Source: CAVVSQ01 sp963848825
GTDB taxonomy: Bacteria > Planctomycetota > Planctomycetia > Gemmatales > Gemmataceae
Assembly: GCA_963848825.1 (NCBI GenBank)
Contig: CAWKFA010000001.1
Location: 1-64,000, forward strand
Direction of reading: 5' to 3'
DNA: 64,000 nt
Shown here: piece after piece, positions 47,049-58,545 of the stretch
Numbering within the stretch: the stretch's first letter is position 1
How the letters are laid out: each line of letters starts with the position of its first letter
Notes under the pieces: model-generated
The model's database searches: none
Seen by the model: only the letters and a program-made list of their open reading frames with translations
Told to the model about the DNA's origin: nothing
Program-made: the position numbers and the translations under genes

Positions 47049-47978
47049 ATGAAAATCAAGGCCACCCCCTGGACGTGCCCCCGCTGGGCACTCCGACGCT
47101 TCGCCTTTACACTTATTGAACTTCTGGTCGTAATCGCAATCGGCGGTTTGCTCATCGGTCTCTTAATGAACGCGATCCACAAGGTCCGGGAAAGCGCGAA
47201 CCGTACCGAGTGCGGCAATAATCTCAAACAGATCGGTTTGGCCTTCCAGATGCATCACACGGCATGTGGTTATTTCCCCACAGGCGGGTGAGTCTTGGCG
47301 TACTCCGCCAACCTTCAAAAATGGGCTTCCTGCAATCGGAAAAGAACAACAGGCCGGATGGGGTTTTCAGATCTTGCCATACTGCGGCAGTGACCAGGTG
47401 TGGCGCGGCGGCGACCTTCAAACCGATTATGCTCGCCAGCGATTTATTGTCGGCGATATTAACCCATTGTTTTTCTGTCCGTCTCGCGCGAACCAACGAC
47501 TTTGACCTACTGGGATAATTACATTAGCAAGAACCGCGAAGATTTGGTCACCCATGCATTATGTGACTACGCGTCCAACAATCTAGAAGAGGGTACCGGT
47601 GCGATACAGGGGTCCGGCTTTGGCCCACCATTGCGTGTGCTGGACATTACTGATGGTACATCCACAACCCTTTTAATTGCTGAGAAACGCCTCAATCTTT
47701 ATTATTTTGGGACAGTTAGGTCAGATGACAACGAGGGTTATTCCGCCGGAAACGATTGGGACACTATGCGCAATGCGAATTACCCACCGGCCCAGGACAT
47801 TCGAGTGAAAAGCAGCCGACAGGGTTTTTTGGAATTTGGCTCGTCGCACTCAGGAGGACTTAACGTCCTATTTGCCGATGGAGGAGTTCGCTTCGTTTCC
47901 TTTGCCGTTGAATCGGCAATCTTCTCCCATCTGGGAACACGTGCCGACGGCAAGCCGGTGAGCACGAATGACTTCTGA
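47049..47978 (+). CDS. DUF1559 pseudopilin-like protein, frameshifted
   Basis: About 309 residues after repairing two indels (near 47288 and 47500). The type IV pilin-like N-terminus is RRFAFTLIELLVVIAIG with the prepilin peptidase site before Phe and a hydrophobic helix, then RESANRTECGNNLKQIGLAF. The middle has WGFQILPYCGSDQVWRG. The C-terminus carries the DUF1559 H-X9-DG-type motif SSHSGGLNVLFADGGVRFVS. This family is massively expanded in planctomycetes and is probably exported and assembled at the cell surface. The stop overlaps the next open frame. Confidence 0.85.
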
Positions 47979-47988
47979 AGGGTTGATT

Positions 47989-48792
47989 ATGCGAGTTCTA
48001 GTGTGCACGATCCTTATGTCCTTCAACGGCAAACTTTGTGCTGAGGAAGTCGAGCATGACTTCCGAGATGGCACATTCAAAGAACAATTGTTTTCCTATG
48101 ATATTGCGGCAAAGCAGTTCATTAAGCCAAGTATTCAAGGATTACGGTGGCTCTTTACTCAAGGAAAAGCACCTACCAGAACGATGGGAGTTTCTTGGCG
48201 ATGTCAAGTCCGGGGCGACTTCCAAGCTACCGCTCGTTATAATGTCCTATCAACCAACCGGCCAGAAAAAGGTAATGGCGTTGGCATAGAACTTATGCTG
48301 GAACTAGCCAATGATACAAAAGATGCATTCTCTTTTGCCCGCATAACACGTCCGAAAGAAGGGCTCACCTTTCATTTTTTACATACGATCGCGGCCACTC
48401 CCGGTAAACGCGTCCGTAAACAACTCAAGTTATTCCCGACCACATTCGCGACAGCAACCGGCCAGCTTCGGTTAGAACGCGAAGGACCTATGTTGATTGC
48501 GTCTGTGTCCGAAGGAATGGATTCGAGATTCAGGGAGATACACCGCATAGAAATTGGCACCTCGGAAGTTCAGACTATTCGGTTTGCGGGTAGTTCGGGC
48601 GGGGACAAAGATGCCCAATTAGATGTAAGACTAATGCAATTTCAACTGCAAGGAGACAATGTGAGATGGACTGAAAAGACGAATCCTTCGGAAGCGTCTA
48701 GCGGTTTCGGGCTTTTCGACGGAGTCGTCATAGCATATTTTTGCATTCTGATATTCTTTCTTATACGGCTGCGAAGGAACTCGATGGCTTGA
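47989..48792 (+). CDS. DUF1583-like secreted protein with C-terminal anchor
   Basis: 267 residues from the ATG at 47989, chosen for its signal peptide MRVLVCTILMSFNGKLCAEE. An in-frame ATG at 47968 overlaps the DUF1559 stop. The mature part is beta-rich (VEHDFRDGTFKEQLFSYD, GVSWRCQVRGDFQATARYNV). A single C-terminal membrane helix follows (VVIAYFCILIFFLIRLRR). It is a clear paralogue of the 57470-58303 product (shared HDFR, GDF-x2-T/I-x3-Y, GVG/I-E patterns). DUF1583-like proteins are planctomycete-specific envelope proteins of unknown role. Confidence 0.65.
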   Translation: MRVLVCTILMSFNGKLCAEEVEHDFRDGTFKEQLFSYDIAAKQFIKPSIQGLRWLFTQGKAPTRTMGVSWRCQVRGDFQATARYNVLSTNRPEKGNGVGIELMLELANDTKDAFSFARITRPKEGLTFHFLHTIAATPGKRVRKQLKLFPTTFATATGQLRLEREGPMLIASVSEGMDSRFREIHRIEIGTSEVQTIRFAGSSGGDKDAQLDVRLMQFQLQGDNVRWTEKTNPSEASSGFGLFDGVVIAYFCILIFFLIRLRRNSMA

Positions 48793-48856
48793 CGTTTGAA
48801 GTTTATTTGCCCTAGTAGGTTATGCAATCAACTTGTGTCCAAAGATAGAGACACTT

Positions 48857-50234
48857 ATGCAACGACGAATACCCGTGCTCCTCATACTAGTAACGATTGC
48901 CATTGTTATTGCTCGCCTTTTTTCACCCGGGCCGGCAACCTTTGGGTCAAACGATCGATCCCGTTGGGCGACGATCCGCAGTTTAGTCGACAACGGGACA
49001 TACATCATAGGCTACCGTAAGATGCTCACGTCGAATACCTATAAGGATAGAGGCATCATTACAGAAAAAGGGTGGGGAACAATCGACAAGGTTTTGCGGC
49101 CGGATACCCAAAGTTTTTATTCGAGCAAACCCCCCTTACTTCCAACTATTCTTGCCGGTTTATACTGGCTGATCAAATCATTGTTTGGATTATCAATAAC
49201 TGCAAGCACTTGGATAGTTACTCGACTTATTTTGGTAGTTACGAACATTGTTTCTCTCTTTTTGTACTTGGCTTTGCTGAGCCTCCTAATCAACAGGTTC
49301 GCAAGAACGCCTTCGGCGCAGGTGTTTCTGACCGCGTGTACTTGCTTTGGCACGTTTATGACCACGTTTTCCGTGACACTGAATAACCACACCATTGCCG
49401 CTGCGACGGCAGCTTTTTGCGTTATATCCAGCAATTAGGATTATGTTAAATCAGGCATCGGTTCAAAATAACAAATTGTTTGGCATAAGTGGATTCTTTG
49501 CAGGGCTTACGGTTTCCTTGGAACTGCCGGCTGCGGCTTTTCTCATTGGATTAGCTCTAATGTTAGCAAAACATCAGTTACGGAAAACTATCATTTTGTT
49601 TGGCTCTATGGCGCTGGTCCCAATCGCCGCTCATGTTGTCACAAATGTTGACTCAATTGGTAGCCCATGGCCAGCGTACTCAAAACTCGGCAGTCCTTGG
49701 TATGAGTACCACGGAGGGGTTTGGAAAGATGGAGCGGCCTATGGCATTGATGGTGCGGGTCGCAGTGAAAGTAAGTTGACTTATATGTTTAACTTTTTAA
49801 TTGGGCACCACGGAATTTTTTCCTTATCACCGATTTTCTTATTGCTGTTTTGGCCACTATTATCATTGTTCGGTTGTAGAATTCGCTCACCCAAGAATTG
49901 CGTCGCAAATGTTGGGGACAAACACATGTTTCAAAGCGAGATCGGGCAAGATAGACTGTTATTCACTCTTGCTTGGGGAAACCTTGTGCTGTTTTTGGTG
50001 GTTTTCTGCTTTTATATCGTCTTCACAAGCAATTACGGTGGCGTGGCGTCTGGTCCTCGGTGGTTCTTTTGGCTAACTCCTCTCTTTCTTATTTCGACGA
50101 TTCCTATTGCTGATCAGCTCGGCGGTTCAGTAGTTGGGAGACATTTAAGCTATTGTCTTCTCGCAATATCGGTCTTTTCTGCTAATTACGGGTCATCTAA
50201 TCCGTGGCGCACCCGTGGATATATGATCTTTTGA
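48857..50234 (+). CDS. Multi-pass membrane protein (GT39/PMT-like), one frameshift
   Basis: About 459 residues. MQRRIPVLLILVTIAIVIAR is in the first frame; an indel near 49430 leads to the second (NKLFGISGFFAGLTVSLELP). About nine to ten membrane helices. An extracytoplasmic loop contains GSNDRSRWATIRSLVDNGTY and TIDKVLRPDTQSFYSSKPPL, strikingly like the 61192-62643 protein, its paralogue. Overall topology resembles dolichyl-phosphate-mannose-type glycosyltransferases (GT-C), though the first-loop Asp/Glu pair is not typical. It follows the DUF1583-like gene, as its paralogue is near the other DUF1583-like gene. Confidence 0.65.
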
Positions 50235-50352
50235 ATTATTGGAGTTTGATTTCCTACTGAGTGTGATTTCCACTGTTTGATGCCGACTAAAAATTATAAG
50301 AGATCCATGTCCACGCAAAATGATTTTAGTGTGGTTTAAAGAGAGAGGCAAC

Positions 50353-51427
50353 ATGGTCTATTATTCAAGCTTGGATGGATTCCGCGCAGTCGCAGTTGCT
50401 ATCGTGCTTTTAGCTCACGCAAATGTTCCGTATACCCGCAGTGGCTGGGCCGGAGTTGATGCTTTTTTTACGCTTAGCGGGTTTCTGATCACTTCGATTC
50501 TCCTTGCGGAACAAGATGTGTACGGCTGTATTCACATTAAACACTTTTATGCACGCCGATGTCTTCGGTTACTTCCCTGTCTATGGCTGACAGTGGTTGC
50601 CGTGTTTATCGTTTGGGCGCTTATGGGTCGCGCGGCCGAGATCGTCCATGATGTCGCCTTTGCGACAACGTACACAATGAATTGGGCCCGCGCATTCGAA
50701 TGGAGCCACGTTGGACCGTTAGAACATACATGGACGCTTGCAATTGAGGAGCAGTTTTATCTCATCTGGCCGCTGTTTATTGTATTTGCCTGTCGCAATA
50801 CAAAGGATCGGTTGGCTCAGGGCATGTGGTTCAGTGCGGCAGCTCTAGGTGTAGCACTGTACCGTTTAGATATTATCGAATCAGTCTCGAGCAACCGAAT
50901 CCACTACGGGTTGGACACCCACGCAGATCCGATGCTTATCGGGGCCGCTCTTGCCTGCTTTCATTCCTCACGCAACGGGCGTCGTCTTGGGGAGGCATGG
51001 AGCCATTTAGTTGGTTATGTTTTGGCTGCGTGCCGCGCTAATTACCCTGGTGATAGCAATTTATTGGGATTGGTCGAAGGGACCCCCAGTGCTGACAGTT
51101 GGATATTCCATCGTTTCAGGATGCACTGCCCTCATTTTACTCGATGTGACAATCGGATCGCGAAGCATTGTGCGTACCCTGTTGGAATCAGCTGTTTTAG
51201 TTTGGGCCGGACGAATTTCCTATGGAATCTATCTTTGGCATTTCCCTGTTTTTTCTTTGCTTTTCGCTTTTGGCATTCGTAATTGGCTCGTAATGCTAAT
51301 AGTTGGCACAGGACTCACACTCATTATCAGTGCTGCATCTTATAGTTTGGTGGAGCAACGTTTCCTTCAACTTAAAGAAAGGTTTTCCAGGTCAGATCTA
51401 GGGTCTGCTGTAAAAGCGAAACGTTAG
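50353..51427 (+). CDS. OafA/YrhL-type acyltransferase, one frameshift
   Basis: About 358 residues. MVYYSSLDGFRAVAVAIVLL is the standard start of acyltransferase-3 proteins, with the catalytic His in LLAHANVP, then GVDAFFTLSGFLITSILL, RRCLRLLP and LEHTWTLAIEEQFYLIWPLF. An indel near 51005-51015 switches frames; the rest has GRISYGIYLWHFPVF and SLVEQRFL. It transfers acyl groups (commonly O-acetyl) from the cytoplasm to surface glycans. GAGAGAGG precedes the ATG at 50353. Confidence 0.85.
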
Positions 51428-51858
51428 TATATTCTCGCGAACATCGCGATTCTTCCTCGTCCCACCCAATGGTGCGACCTTGGCCACATAAACAGGAGAA
51501 CCTCGTGTTCCGGCTTGTGCGAATGTCGTTGCCGTCGGGGAACAACCGCAAAAGCGGTCTCGCAGTTGAAACTCCAGACCGATCGATCGGCAGTCGAGGG
51601 ACTTGGGCTTGGTCGAACAAATACACAAGACCGTAGCACTGTGTGGCTGGCTATTGGAATTGCAACACTCGCTGCAAACACTTGTAAAGCACGGGAGTTT
51701 GACGGCCATTAGAATCGACTTCTTGCGGGACAGTATTGCGTGTAATGACCAAGCAGTATTAGAGCTATTTCCTTGGATGTTATCACTTTGCTATTTCAGT
51801 ATTAGCTACCGAGAGTCAAAACACAGAAAATGGAGTTCAAGGACTTTGCGAGGGCCGA
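51428..51858. other. Stretch without a supported gene
   Basis: About 430 bp between the acyltransferase and the GT39-like gene. Open frames on both strands are short and lack domains; a decayed gene fragment is possible but cannot be named. Confidence 0.35.
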
Positions 51859-53402
51859 ATGATGCTGAGAAGAGTGGCTGATATCGTGGGTTCGAGAGCG
51901 ATTCTTTTCTGGGTGCGCTTTCGACCGCGTGGATTTGGTCTGCTGGAAATGCAATCGGTCCGACTTTTGATGAACCCTTCTATATCAGATCCGGCGTGAA
52001 GAGTTGGCACTCTTGGACGGACCGACTGCTGTTGGAAGCAGGAACTATGCCCCTGCCAGCAGAAGTACAGACGCTTCCGTTGCTAGCTATCGAGTGGTTT
52101 AATTCAAACGATCCAGTTGAGAGCTGGTTGGAGTGGTTGCCGGTCGCACGAATGGGGACAACCATTTTTTGGTGGTTGCTTTTATGGGCATCCTGGCGAC
52201 TGGCTTGGATTTATGGCGGAACATTGGCAGGACATCTGTCGGTGGCACTTGTCGCTTGCGAGCCCATCTTGCTTGGCCATGCGAGTTTAGCGACAACAGA
52301 CATTCCATTCACGGCTTGTTTACTTGCTTTGGTAGCTGTTTTCCGAAAAAGACGCGAAAAATTGTATTGGCTAGATCGATTACTGTTGCCTTCCTTTTGG
52401 TTCATGTTGACGTTTACGGCCAAGTCATCCGCGCTCGTCTTTGTGCCAGTTTGTTTGACGATGGTCGAGATTGAACGCTTATGGAGCCTTGGGTGGCGAC
52501 CGGCGCCGCAAGATGGGTCATGGATGCGGGCATGGGCTTCACTCAGAGATCTGATGGGAATTGGTGTCATGGGGCTGGCGCTTTTATTCATCGTCTGCCC
52601 ACAGGCATGGGTCGGTTTATCATATCAAATTCGGCACAATATACAGGGCCATGGAGGCAGTTTCCTATTGGGAGACTGGAACGTAAACGGATTCTGGTAT
52701 TATTTCCCGGCAGCCTTAATGATCAAAGTCGCGTTACCAGTGTTCCTTCTGCTCGGACATATGTTAGTTGTACGGCCCCACTATTTAATTAACGGCGCAG
52801 TGTGGGCAGCATTAGGGTTACTCGTGTTGACTCCGGCATTCCGGGTGCAACTCGGGGTGCGTTTCGTCCTGCCGATCGTTACGTTGGTTGCAATCGGCGC
52901 AGCGATTGCGGCCTCTCGGTGGTGGGCTGAACCACTCACAATTCTGCGTCGCGTTTTAGGCGGTTCGTTCGTCTGTGGGCTGGTGTTGTGGTCGTTGATC
53001 AGCGCCTGCCTGGTCTGGCCACATGGAATTTGTTACACAAACGAAGTTTTCGGAGGCACTAAAGCGGGATACCTCGTACTTAGCGATTCCAATTATGATT
53101 GGGGACAGGGCATACCTGAGTTGCTTGAATGGCACCGAAAGCATTCCGATGTTTCCCTTTTTCTTTGGTATTTCGGGGCTGATTCATCGGCGGCCCGCGA
53201 GCCTTTCCGTAGCGTTGATGCGGCAATGTTTAGAAATGCCGACGAACTGATCCGAATGTGCCACGGAGGTTATCTCGCAGCCAGCACCTCTCAAATCTAC
53301 GGAAAAGGTTTTGCCACACCGGCGGCAAAGTATTTGCGTGCGCTACAGCCTTTCGCGCACACCACGACCTATTTGATCTATGATTTCACCAAGAAAAAAT
53401 AG
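51859..53402 (+). CDS. GT39-like (ArnT/PMT-type) membrane glycosyltransferase, one frameshift
   Basis: About 514 residues. MMLRRVADIVGSRAILF opens in one frame and, after an indel near 51910, LGALSTAWIWSAGNAIGPTF continues with the acidic first-loop motif TFDEPFYIRSG typical of the PMT/ArnT fold. About ten membrane helices follow. LLGHASLATTDIPFTACLLA and SDSNYDWGQGIPELLEWHRK are further GT39-family hallmarks. These enzymes move a sugar from a lipid-phosphate donor to an acceptor at the outer face of the membrane. Last gene of the rightward block between the IS256 copies. Confidence 0.8.
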
Positions 53403-53661
53403 CCGTCATATTATAATGCGATTCTGAACCAGCCACTAGGTGGCCCCATTGCCCGCAAATAGATGATTTTACCATCGTTACACGACGGAGGCCACGGGAC
53501 GTTGTAGAAGTGGTGAGTTTCGTCCTTGTACCTTGTACAGGTTTCGATGGAACGTCAGTGTGGCGAAAACGGACACAGGTGTTTTGGTCTTTTGCCGGAC
53601 GAGCGACCCGGATAGAAGGTAGTTGCCGATCCTGCTTCAGTCGGACGGTGTTCCGCGATGT

Positions 53662-53818
53662 GAGGTGTTCTCGAAAGTAGTGTTCTAGCGGAGGAGAAAA
53701 AACGCCGTATCCTGCTGGTGAGAGTGATTTTCTTTCATCAGCTGGCGCAACAAGGCCTGGCAGGATACGCCATGACACAGACACACAGACTCCGACTAAC
53801 AGCAGCGTTATTCCAGAC
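53662..53818 (+). mobile_element. Truncated IS256-type end, inverted relative to 45.3-46.7 kb copy
   Basis: About 157 bp matching the transposase-5' end of the other IS256 copy. It starts GAGGTGTTCTCGAAAGTAGT and continues through AGCAGCGTTATTCCAGA shortly after the start codon (ATGACACAGAC versus ATGAACCAGAC). The rest of the element is gone. Confidence 0.8.
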
Positions 53819-53939
53819 GTATTGCCGTGGTGATGGATGTACGCTGCATTTCTTCATTTTTTTTAAGTATTATTGTCTTACGAGGCATTGGCCCCTTCCT
53901 TGATATTTCACTCAGGTAGTGTTCATATTGCCAGGCTAT

Positions 53940-54288
53940 CTACCAGACGATCTTGTCGCGCCCTAGGGAACATGGCCCACCGTGGCGGCGATGAACGGGG
54001 TCCCACTCATCCATGGCCACCGCCCGTATGCCCATCAATTGCTTCTTGGTGTAGCTGAGATAGGAGGCGTCCAGGCTGGTTTTCTTGCGGTCAAACCCGA
54101 TGTACTCCACCGTGGCTCGTTTCAGGTCGCACACCAAGTGGCATACCGGTGTCCCTTGGCGAAGGATTTCTCGTCCACTCCCAGGAGGGAAACAACCCGC
54201 CGCTTTTTGGCCTGAAGTCCCGCGCGTCACAGCCCGTTTCGTGACATGCCAGGCTTCATCCCAACTAAGGTGCAACAGCCGAGAGGCC
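53940..54288 (-). pseudogene. ISL3-family transposase, middle fragment
   Basis: Reads LLHLSWDEAWHVTKRAV, then TPVCHLVCDLKRATVEYIGF and QLMGIRAVAMDEWDP, matching the central part of ISL3 transposases. It is frameshifted inside and truncated at 53940. Its N-terminal part lies at 55561-55962 on the other side of the ISAs1 insertion. Confidence 0.75.
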
Positions 54289-55560
54289 CAGGGCGACCGC
54301 ATCAAACTCGCTTCAATTATTGCGAAGCCCTTGACTTGGTCAAGTGTACACAGCCTATGATTTCTCCGGAGTTTCGCCTGTGTCAGCCGCTTACCCGGAG
54401 GAACGCATGGTAGCTACTACTGCCGTGGGCTCAATCAAAAGGTATTTTCGCCGCCTGAAAGATCCGCGTGTCGTTAAACGATCTCGCCATTTATTGGTGG
54501 ACATTATTGTGCTGTCCGTCTGTGGCATCATTGCCGACTGTGACGACTGGTCCGAAATCGTGTTGTTTGCCCAGAAGCGCCTGACGTGGTTTCGGCGCTT
54601 CTTGCATCTTCCCAACGGCGTGCCCTCCCGCGACACATTTGAGCGTGTGTTTGACAAGTTGGACCCGCGCACCTTCCAAAGCTGTTGCCTGGCGTGGTTG
54701 CGGACCATGACGGATGTTCTCGGCGTGGGGCACATTGCCATTGACGGCAAGACCCTGCGTGGCTCGGCGGGGTCCAAGTGGGGGCCTTTGCATGTGGTCA
54801 GTGCATGGGCAACCCAGGCCAACCTGACGTTGGGTGAGGTCGCGGTGGATAGTAAGAGCAATGAAATCACGGCCATTCCGCTGCTTTTGGAGTTGCTCGA
54901 CCTTCGGGGCGCCCTGGTGACCATCGACGCGATGGGTTGCCAGAAAGAAATTGCCAAGAAAATCGTCGGCGGTGGCGGCGACTACTTGCTGGCCGTGAAA
55001 GGCAACCAGGAGCACTTGCTGCACGATGTCCAGGCCACGGTAGAGCGTGCGCTGAACGACCAGATTCCCGGCCACAAGGTCCTACAGCATAACACCACGG
55101 AGCGCGGCCACGGGCGTGAGGAGAACCGTTCCTATGTTGTAATTCACGATGTCACCGATATCCGCGAGCGTGAGGCGTGGCCGAAGATGAAGACAGTAGC
55201 CATGTGCTGCACCGAGCGGACGGTCAAAGGAAAAACAACATCCGAAGTCCGCTTTTTTATCAGTAGCCGTAAACTGGCTGTTCGCGCATCGCCAGGGGAT
55301 TGCGCGGGCATTGGCGCATTGAAAACAATCTCCATTGGCAGTTGGACGTTAGTTTTCGTGAAGACAAAAGCACGATCCACAACCGTCAGGCCGCCGAAAA
55401 CGTGCTTTGATGCGCAAGCTCGCGTTGAGCCTTCTAAAGCAAAACCCGGTCAAACACAGCATCGCCCGCAAGCGTAAAGCGGCAGCCCTGGACCATGATT
55501 TTCTCGCGGAAATCATGGCGGGAGCGGTGAACTTACAGAAGATTTGATGCGGTCGCCCTG
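54289..55560 (+). mobile_element. ISAs1-family element with perfect ends
   Basis: 1,272 bp bounded by perfect 18-bp terminal inverted repeats: CAGGGCGACCGCATCAAA at 54289-54306 and its complement at 55543-55560. It is flanked by identical 10-bp direct repeats CCGAGAGGCC (54279-54288 and 55561-55570), i.e. the target-site duplication. It interrupts an ISL3-type transposase gene. Confidence 0.95.
54407..55547 (+). CDS. ISAs1-family transposase, frameshifted C-terminus
   Basis: About 380 residues from the ATG at 54407, preceded by CCGGAGG. RRLKDPRVVKRSRHLLVDII, then GVPSRDTFERVFDKLDPRTF and the family hallmark IAIDGKTLRGSAG with HVVSAWATQANLTLGE. Further: ALVTIDAMGCQKEIAKKIV and DYLLAVKGNQ. Indels near 55300 and 55410 break the C-terminus, whose correct reading includes ENNLHWQLDVSFREDKSTIH and ends AEIMAGAVNLQKI. 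Because the element has perfect ends and target duplication, these late shifts may be sequencing errors. Confidence 0.85.
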
Positions 55561-55962
55561 CCGAGAGGCCACGAGGACATCGGCCTCCAGGAGAGAATCA
55601 ATCGCATGGCTCTCGAACAGGAGGGTACCCGGGAGGGCCCAAAGAATATGAACCTGCCGAATACCATGCTCAGGGCACGAAACCCGCGGCACCCGAGCGT
55701 GAAGCCAAGTAAGAGACTCCCCATAATCGAGGTCCCGCCACCTTCGCGAAGCCAAGTGATCATAAAGCGGCCTCGGCTGTCCGCACTCGGCACCAAGAAA
55801 AGATCGCCCCCGGACGATGCTCCAAAGAAACATCAAGTCGCTTGTCCTTCGCTGTCTGGGTAACCTGCTCGACTCTCCAAGGATCTTTCCATCGCCAACA
55901 TTGGCCTCATGAAGTCGGTAGCAAGCATGAGTTCGCCCCTCCTGGAGGGCGATTTTAATCAT
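55561..55962 (-). pseudogene. ISL3-family transposase, N-terminal fragment
   Basis: Contains the zinc-ribbon and linker features of ISL3 transposases: ECGQPRPLYDHLASRRWRDL, then LTWLHARVPRVSCPEHGIRQ. It runs to LLEADVLVASR exactly at the ISAs1 target site, where LLHLSWDEAW resumes on the far side. Confidence 0.75.
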
Positions 55963-56018
55963 TTTCTACCCACAGGAAAGTCGGATGAACCCCAAATCTT
56001 TACCATTTCTTTTTGCCC

Positions 56019-57378
56019 TTAGTGACGGGGGCTTACTAGGCGGAGGCCCTTTAACTGTAGCACCAACCAGTCAGTAGCCCAGACAACGAGCAGTACCTTT
56101 ATGCCCAGGAGCGGAAGCGCATAGCGAACATAGTAACCGATGATGACATAGGGGAACAAATAGAGACAATAAACACATATCACTATCCGCTGAAAAGAAT
56201 GCGTGCGTTCGCTAATGCTGGCGTAGAGCAAAACCACGAAAGCCACGAATGGCAGTGGGTACACTAAACGGCACCACCAAAGCACAATAGGATTAAATGC
56301 TTCCTCGTTTCGGTAGAATGCCGTGTACCAAAGCGTAATACTTATAAATCGGTTGTGCACGCGATCTACAAAATCCAGAGGATTATCGCACACCGATTGC
56401 CAGAAAAGCTCTTGTTTCTTCTCAAGAAACGCCACCTCACCGCGAGCCATGAATTCCTGCCTTTCGCTGCCCGCCGAGCCGTAAGGGTGAACGGAAAATG
56501 TCTCAGGCGAAAGCAATCCATCCGGGGTAAGGCACTGTGATTGATATAGTTCATAGGCCAGGTTCGATTTCACCGGAATCCAGCGGCCAAACACGAGATA
56601 ATTGCGGCACAATCCATGGCCCCATGGTAAGGGCGAACGCCAACAGCGATATTGATAAATTGTAATACGTACGATGCCAATGCGCATTTGCCACGGAAAA
56701 GACGCCCCAGCAAAAAGCCACTATTGGATTGATCAAGGCAAAGATCCCTCCACAAAAACCCCATCGCAATGCATGCATTTTACTTTTGAGAGGCTCATAC
56801 CAGCATAAGCCTGCTACCAGAATGTCAACGGCTAACAAGATTAACCAGTAATCGTGGGTCCGCTGGAACCACATGTAAAAATCATCTGCAACCCAAATAA
56901 GGTAGATAACAGCCGTCGCCCATGTCCCCAATCGACTAGTCGCCTCCCGGGCCAAGGTCAGAACCAAAATACCCGTGCCTATCAGAATTGATACCTGGAA
57001 GACAATAAAAAACCCTGTAACGACAATGTGGTTGTCGGCTGCGGCCCAAAGCAAGCCAGCCAGAATTGTGGGAAGTACGGGTGCCATCCAAGCCGTTGGT
57101 CCGGTCTCTTCACCGAATGGATTTGCGAAACCTTTGCCTGCAGCCAGAGCTACTGCAATATTGAAATACTCCGCCCCAAGTAGTTTATTGGCATTTGCAT
57201 CGACAAAAGGCTCAAAGGGGGGAAAGTACTTGAGGTTGGCTCGGTCGGTGACTGCGAAAGAAAGGTTAGCGTAAATAGAGCAACTAGTGATAACCATTAT
57301 AAGCGATAGTACGACAAGTCCCGAGATCCGCTTTGGACATGCGGTGCTAGACATTGTATGCAAAACCATGTTTTTCAC
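56019..57378 (-). CDS. Multi-pass membrane protein, probable GT-C glycosyltransferase, one frameshift
   Basis: About 450 residues in two overlapping frames (57378-56551 and 56687-56019), joined by an indel near 56600: ALTMGPWIVPQLSR then NYLVFGRWIPVKSN. The first loop has GAEYFNIAVALAAGKGFANP, then GPTAWMAPVLPTILAGLLW, a pattern common in GT39/GT83-like proteins of planctomycetes. About ten membrane helices and a C-terminal cytoplasmic end. The donor and acceptor are unknown. Leftward, 91 bp after the DUF1583-like gene. Confidence 0.7.
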
Positions 57379-57469
57379 TATTCTTCTGGATCTATTGTAA
57401 ACTTACGAATAGCATGCAATATCGTGTAACATCTTGTCACTATCGGCTTTTTGGGAATTGGGATTCGTC

Positions 57470-58303
57470 TTACCTCGCTTTCGGCACAACTGATTTGCTG
57501 TCGGGTCCATTCTGCCTCTGATTCCACAGGCGACGCATGAAAATTAGTGCGGCTAAAACACCCAAAATCAAGACCTTCGGCCACAAAGGGTTGCTTAATA
57601 CTGGTTCAACTATTTTGATTAATTTGTCAGCACGGATTCGCAGGTCTATTACTCTTAGGTCCACGGCGTTCAGGCCATTACTCGGATTCGCGTTCATCTG
57701 GAGCGTGGTAATGTCTTCCGTGCCCAAATCAAAACGGTAGAACTCTCCGAATTCAATGTTGGCACCCTCGGCCACTGAGAAAACGACTTGGGATACTTTA
57801 CGTGTGATTCTCATTTTCCCGGACTTACTTATTGCTGGTATAGGGTCGAACCAGACTCCAGGCACGTTTTCGCGTGCCCCTGTATTATTAGTTCGCCTAC
57901 GGACTCCTAAATAGACATCATTTCCACTGACTTGCACAGCGCGGAAAAACGAGGCGGCCTCCTTCGTAGCCGTATTGGTCATAAGATGGATCTCAAAGCC
58001 CACTCCCCAGTCGGACTTCGGCTGGTCCGCGTGGATGATCTCATAAGCTATGGTGATGTCAAAATCCCCGCTGATCTGGAACCTTGTTTTCACCCCCACT
58101 GGACCCGGTTTCTCCTGTTCGACCGGCAGCGTGATGCGCAATCCTTCCGGTTCAGGCTTTATTCGGGTGCCGGCCATTGGCCCCGTTAATCTAAAGATCG
58201 CTTTAGGAAGTGCCTTATTGGTGCGGAAATCGTGATAAAACTCATTGTTTGGTTCTTCAAAGTCGACCAAAGAGCAGATTAAAGCAAGTCCCAAAAGATT
58301 CAT
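57470..58303 (-). CDS. DUF1583-like secreted protein with C-terminal anchor
   Basis: 277 residues, intact. Short N-terminal signal (MNLLGLALICSLVD), beta-rich body (NEFYHDFRTNKALPKAIFRL, FQISGDFDITIAYEIIHADQ, GVGFEIHLMTNTATKEAASF), and a C-terminal membrane helix LWPKVLILGVLAALIFMRR followed by a basic tail. Paralogue of the 47989-48792 protein; both stand next to GT-C-type membrane proteins, so a role with the cell-surface glycan machinery is possible. Function unknown. Confidence 0.65.
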   Translation of the reverse strand: MNLLGLALICSLVDFEEPNNEFYHDFRTNKALPKAIFRLTGPMAGTRIKPEPEGLRITLPVEQEKPGPVGVKTRFQISGDFDITIAYEIIHADQPKSDWGVGFEIHLMTNTATKEAASFFRAVQVSGNDVYLGVRRRTNNTGARENVPGVWFDPIPAISKSGKMRITRKVSQVVFSVAEGANIEFGEFYRFDLGTEDITTLQMNANPSNGLNAVDLRVIDLRIRADKLIKIVEPVLSNPLWPKVLILGVLAALIFMRRLWNQRQNGPDSKSVVPKAR

Positions 58304-58545
58304 GGCGTTCCTCGAAGGTTCGATTTATTCGGGATAGCTTCTCTCTGAGTCATAAAACGGGCATCTGTTGGAACTCATGTTACACTGCGGCGCCTGATAT
58401 GGTGGCGGCTCCGGTGATGCCCGTAACTTCTGTGAAGATTGCTTCAATAACTATTGCAGTGGTACAAAGCGCGCCCTAGGTCGTTTTGCTTCCTATCTTT
58501 CGTTCGCAAACTTGGCACATACGAGAGGTCCGGAATGCGTTCACG

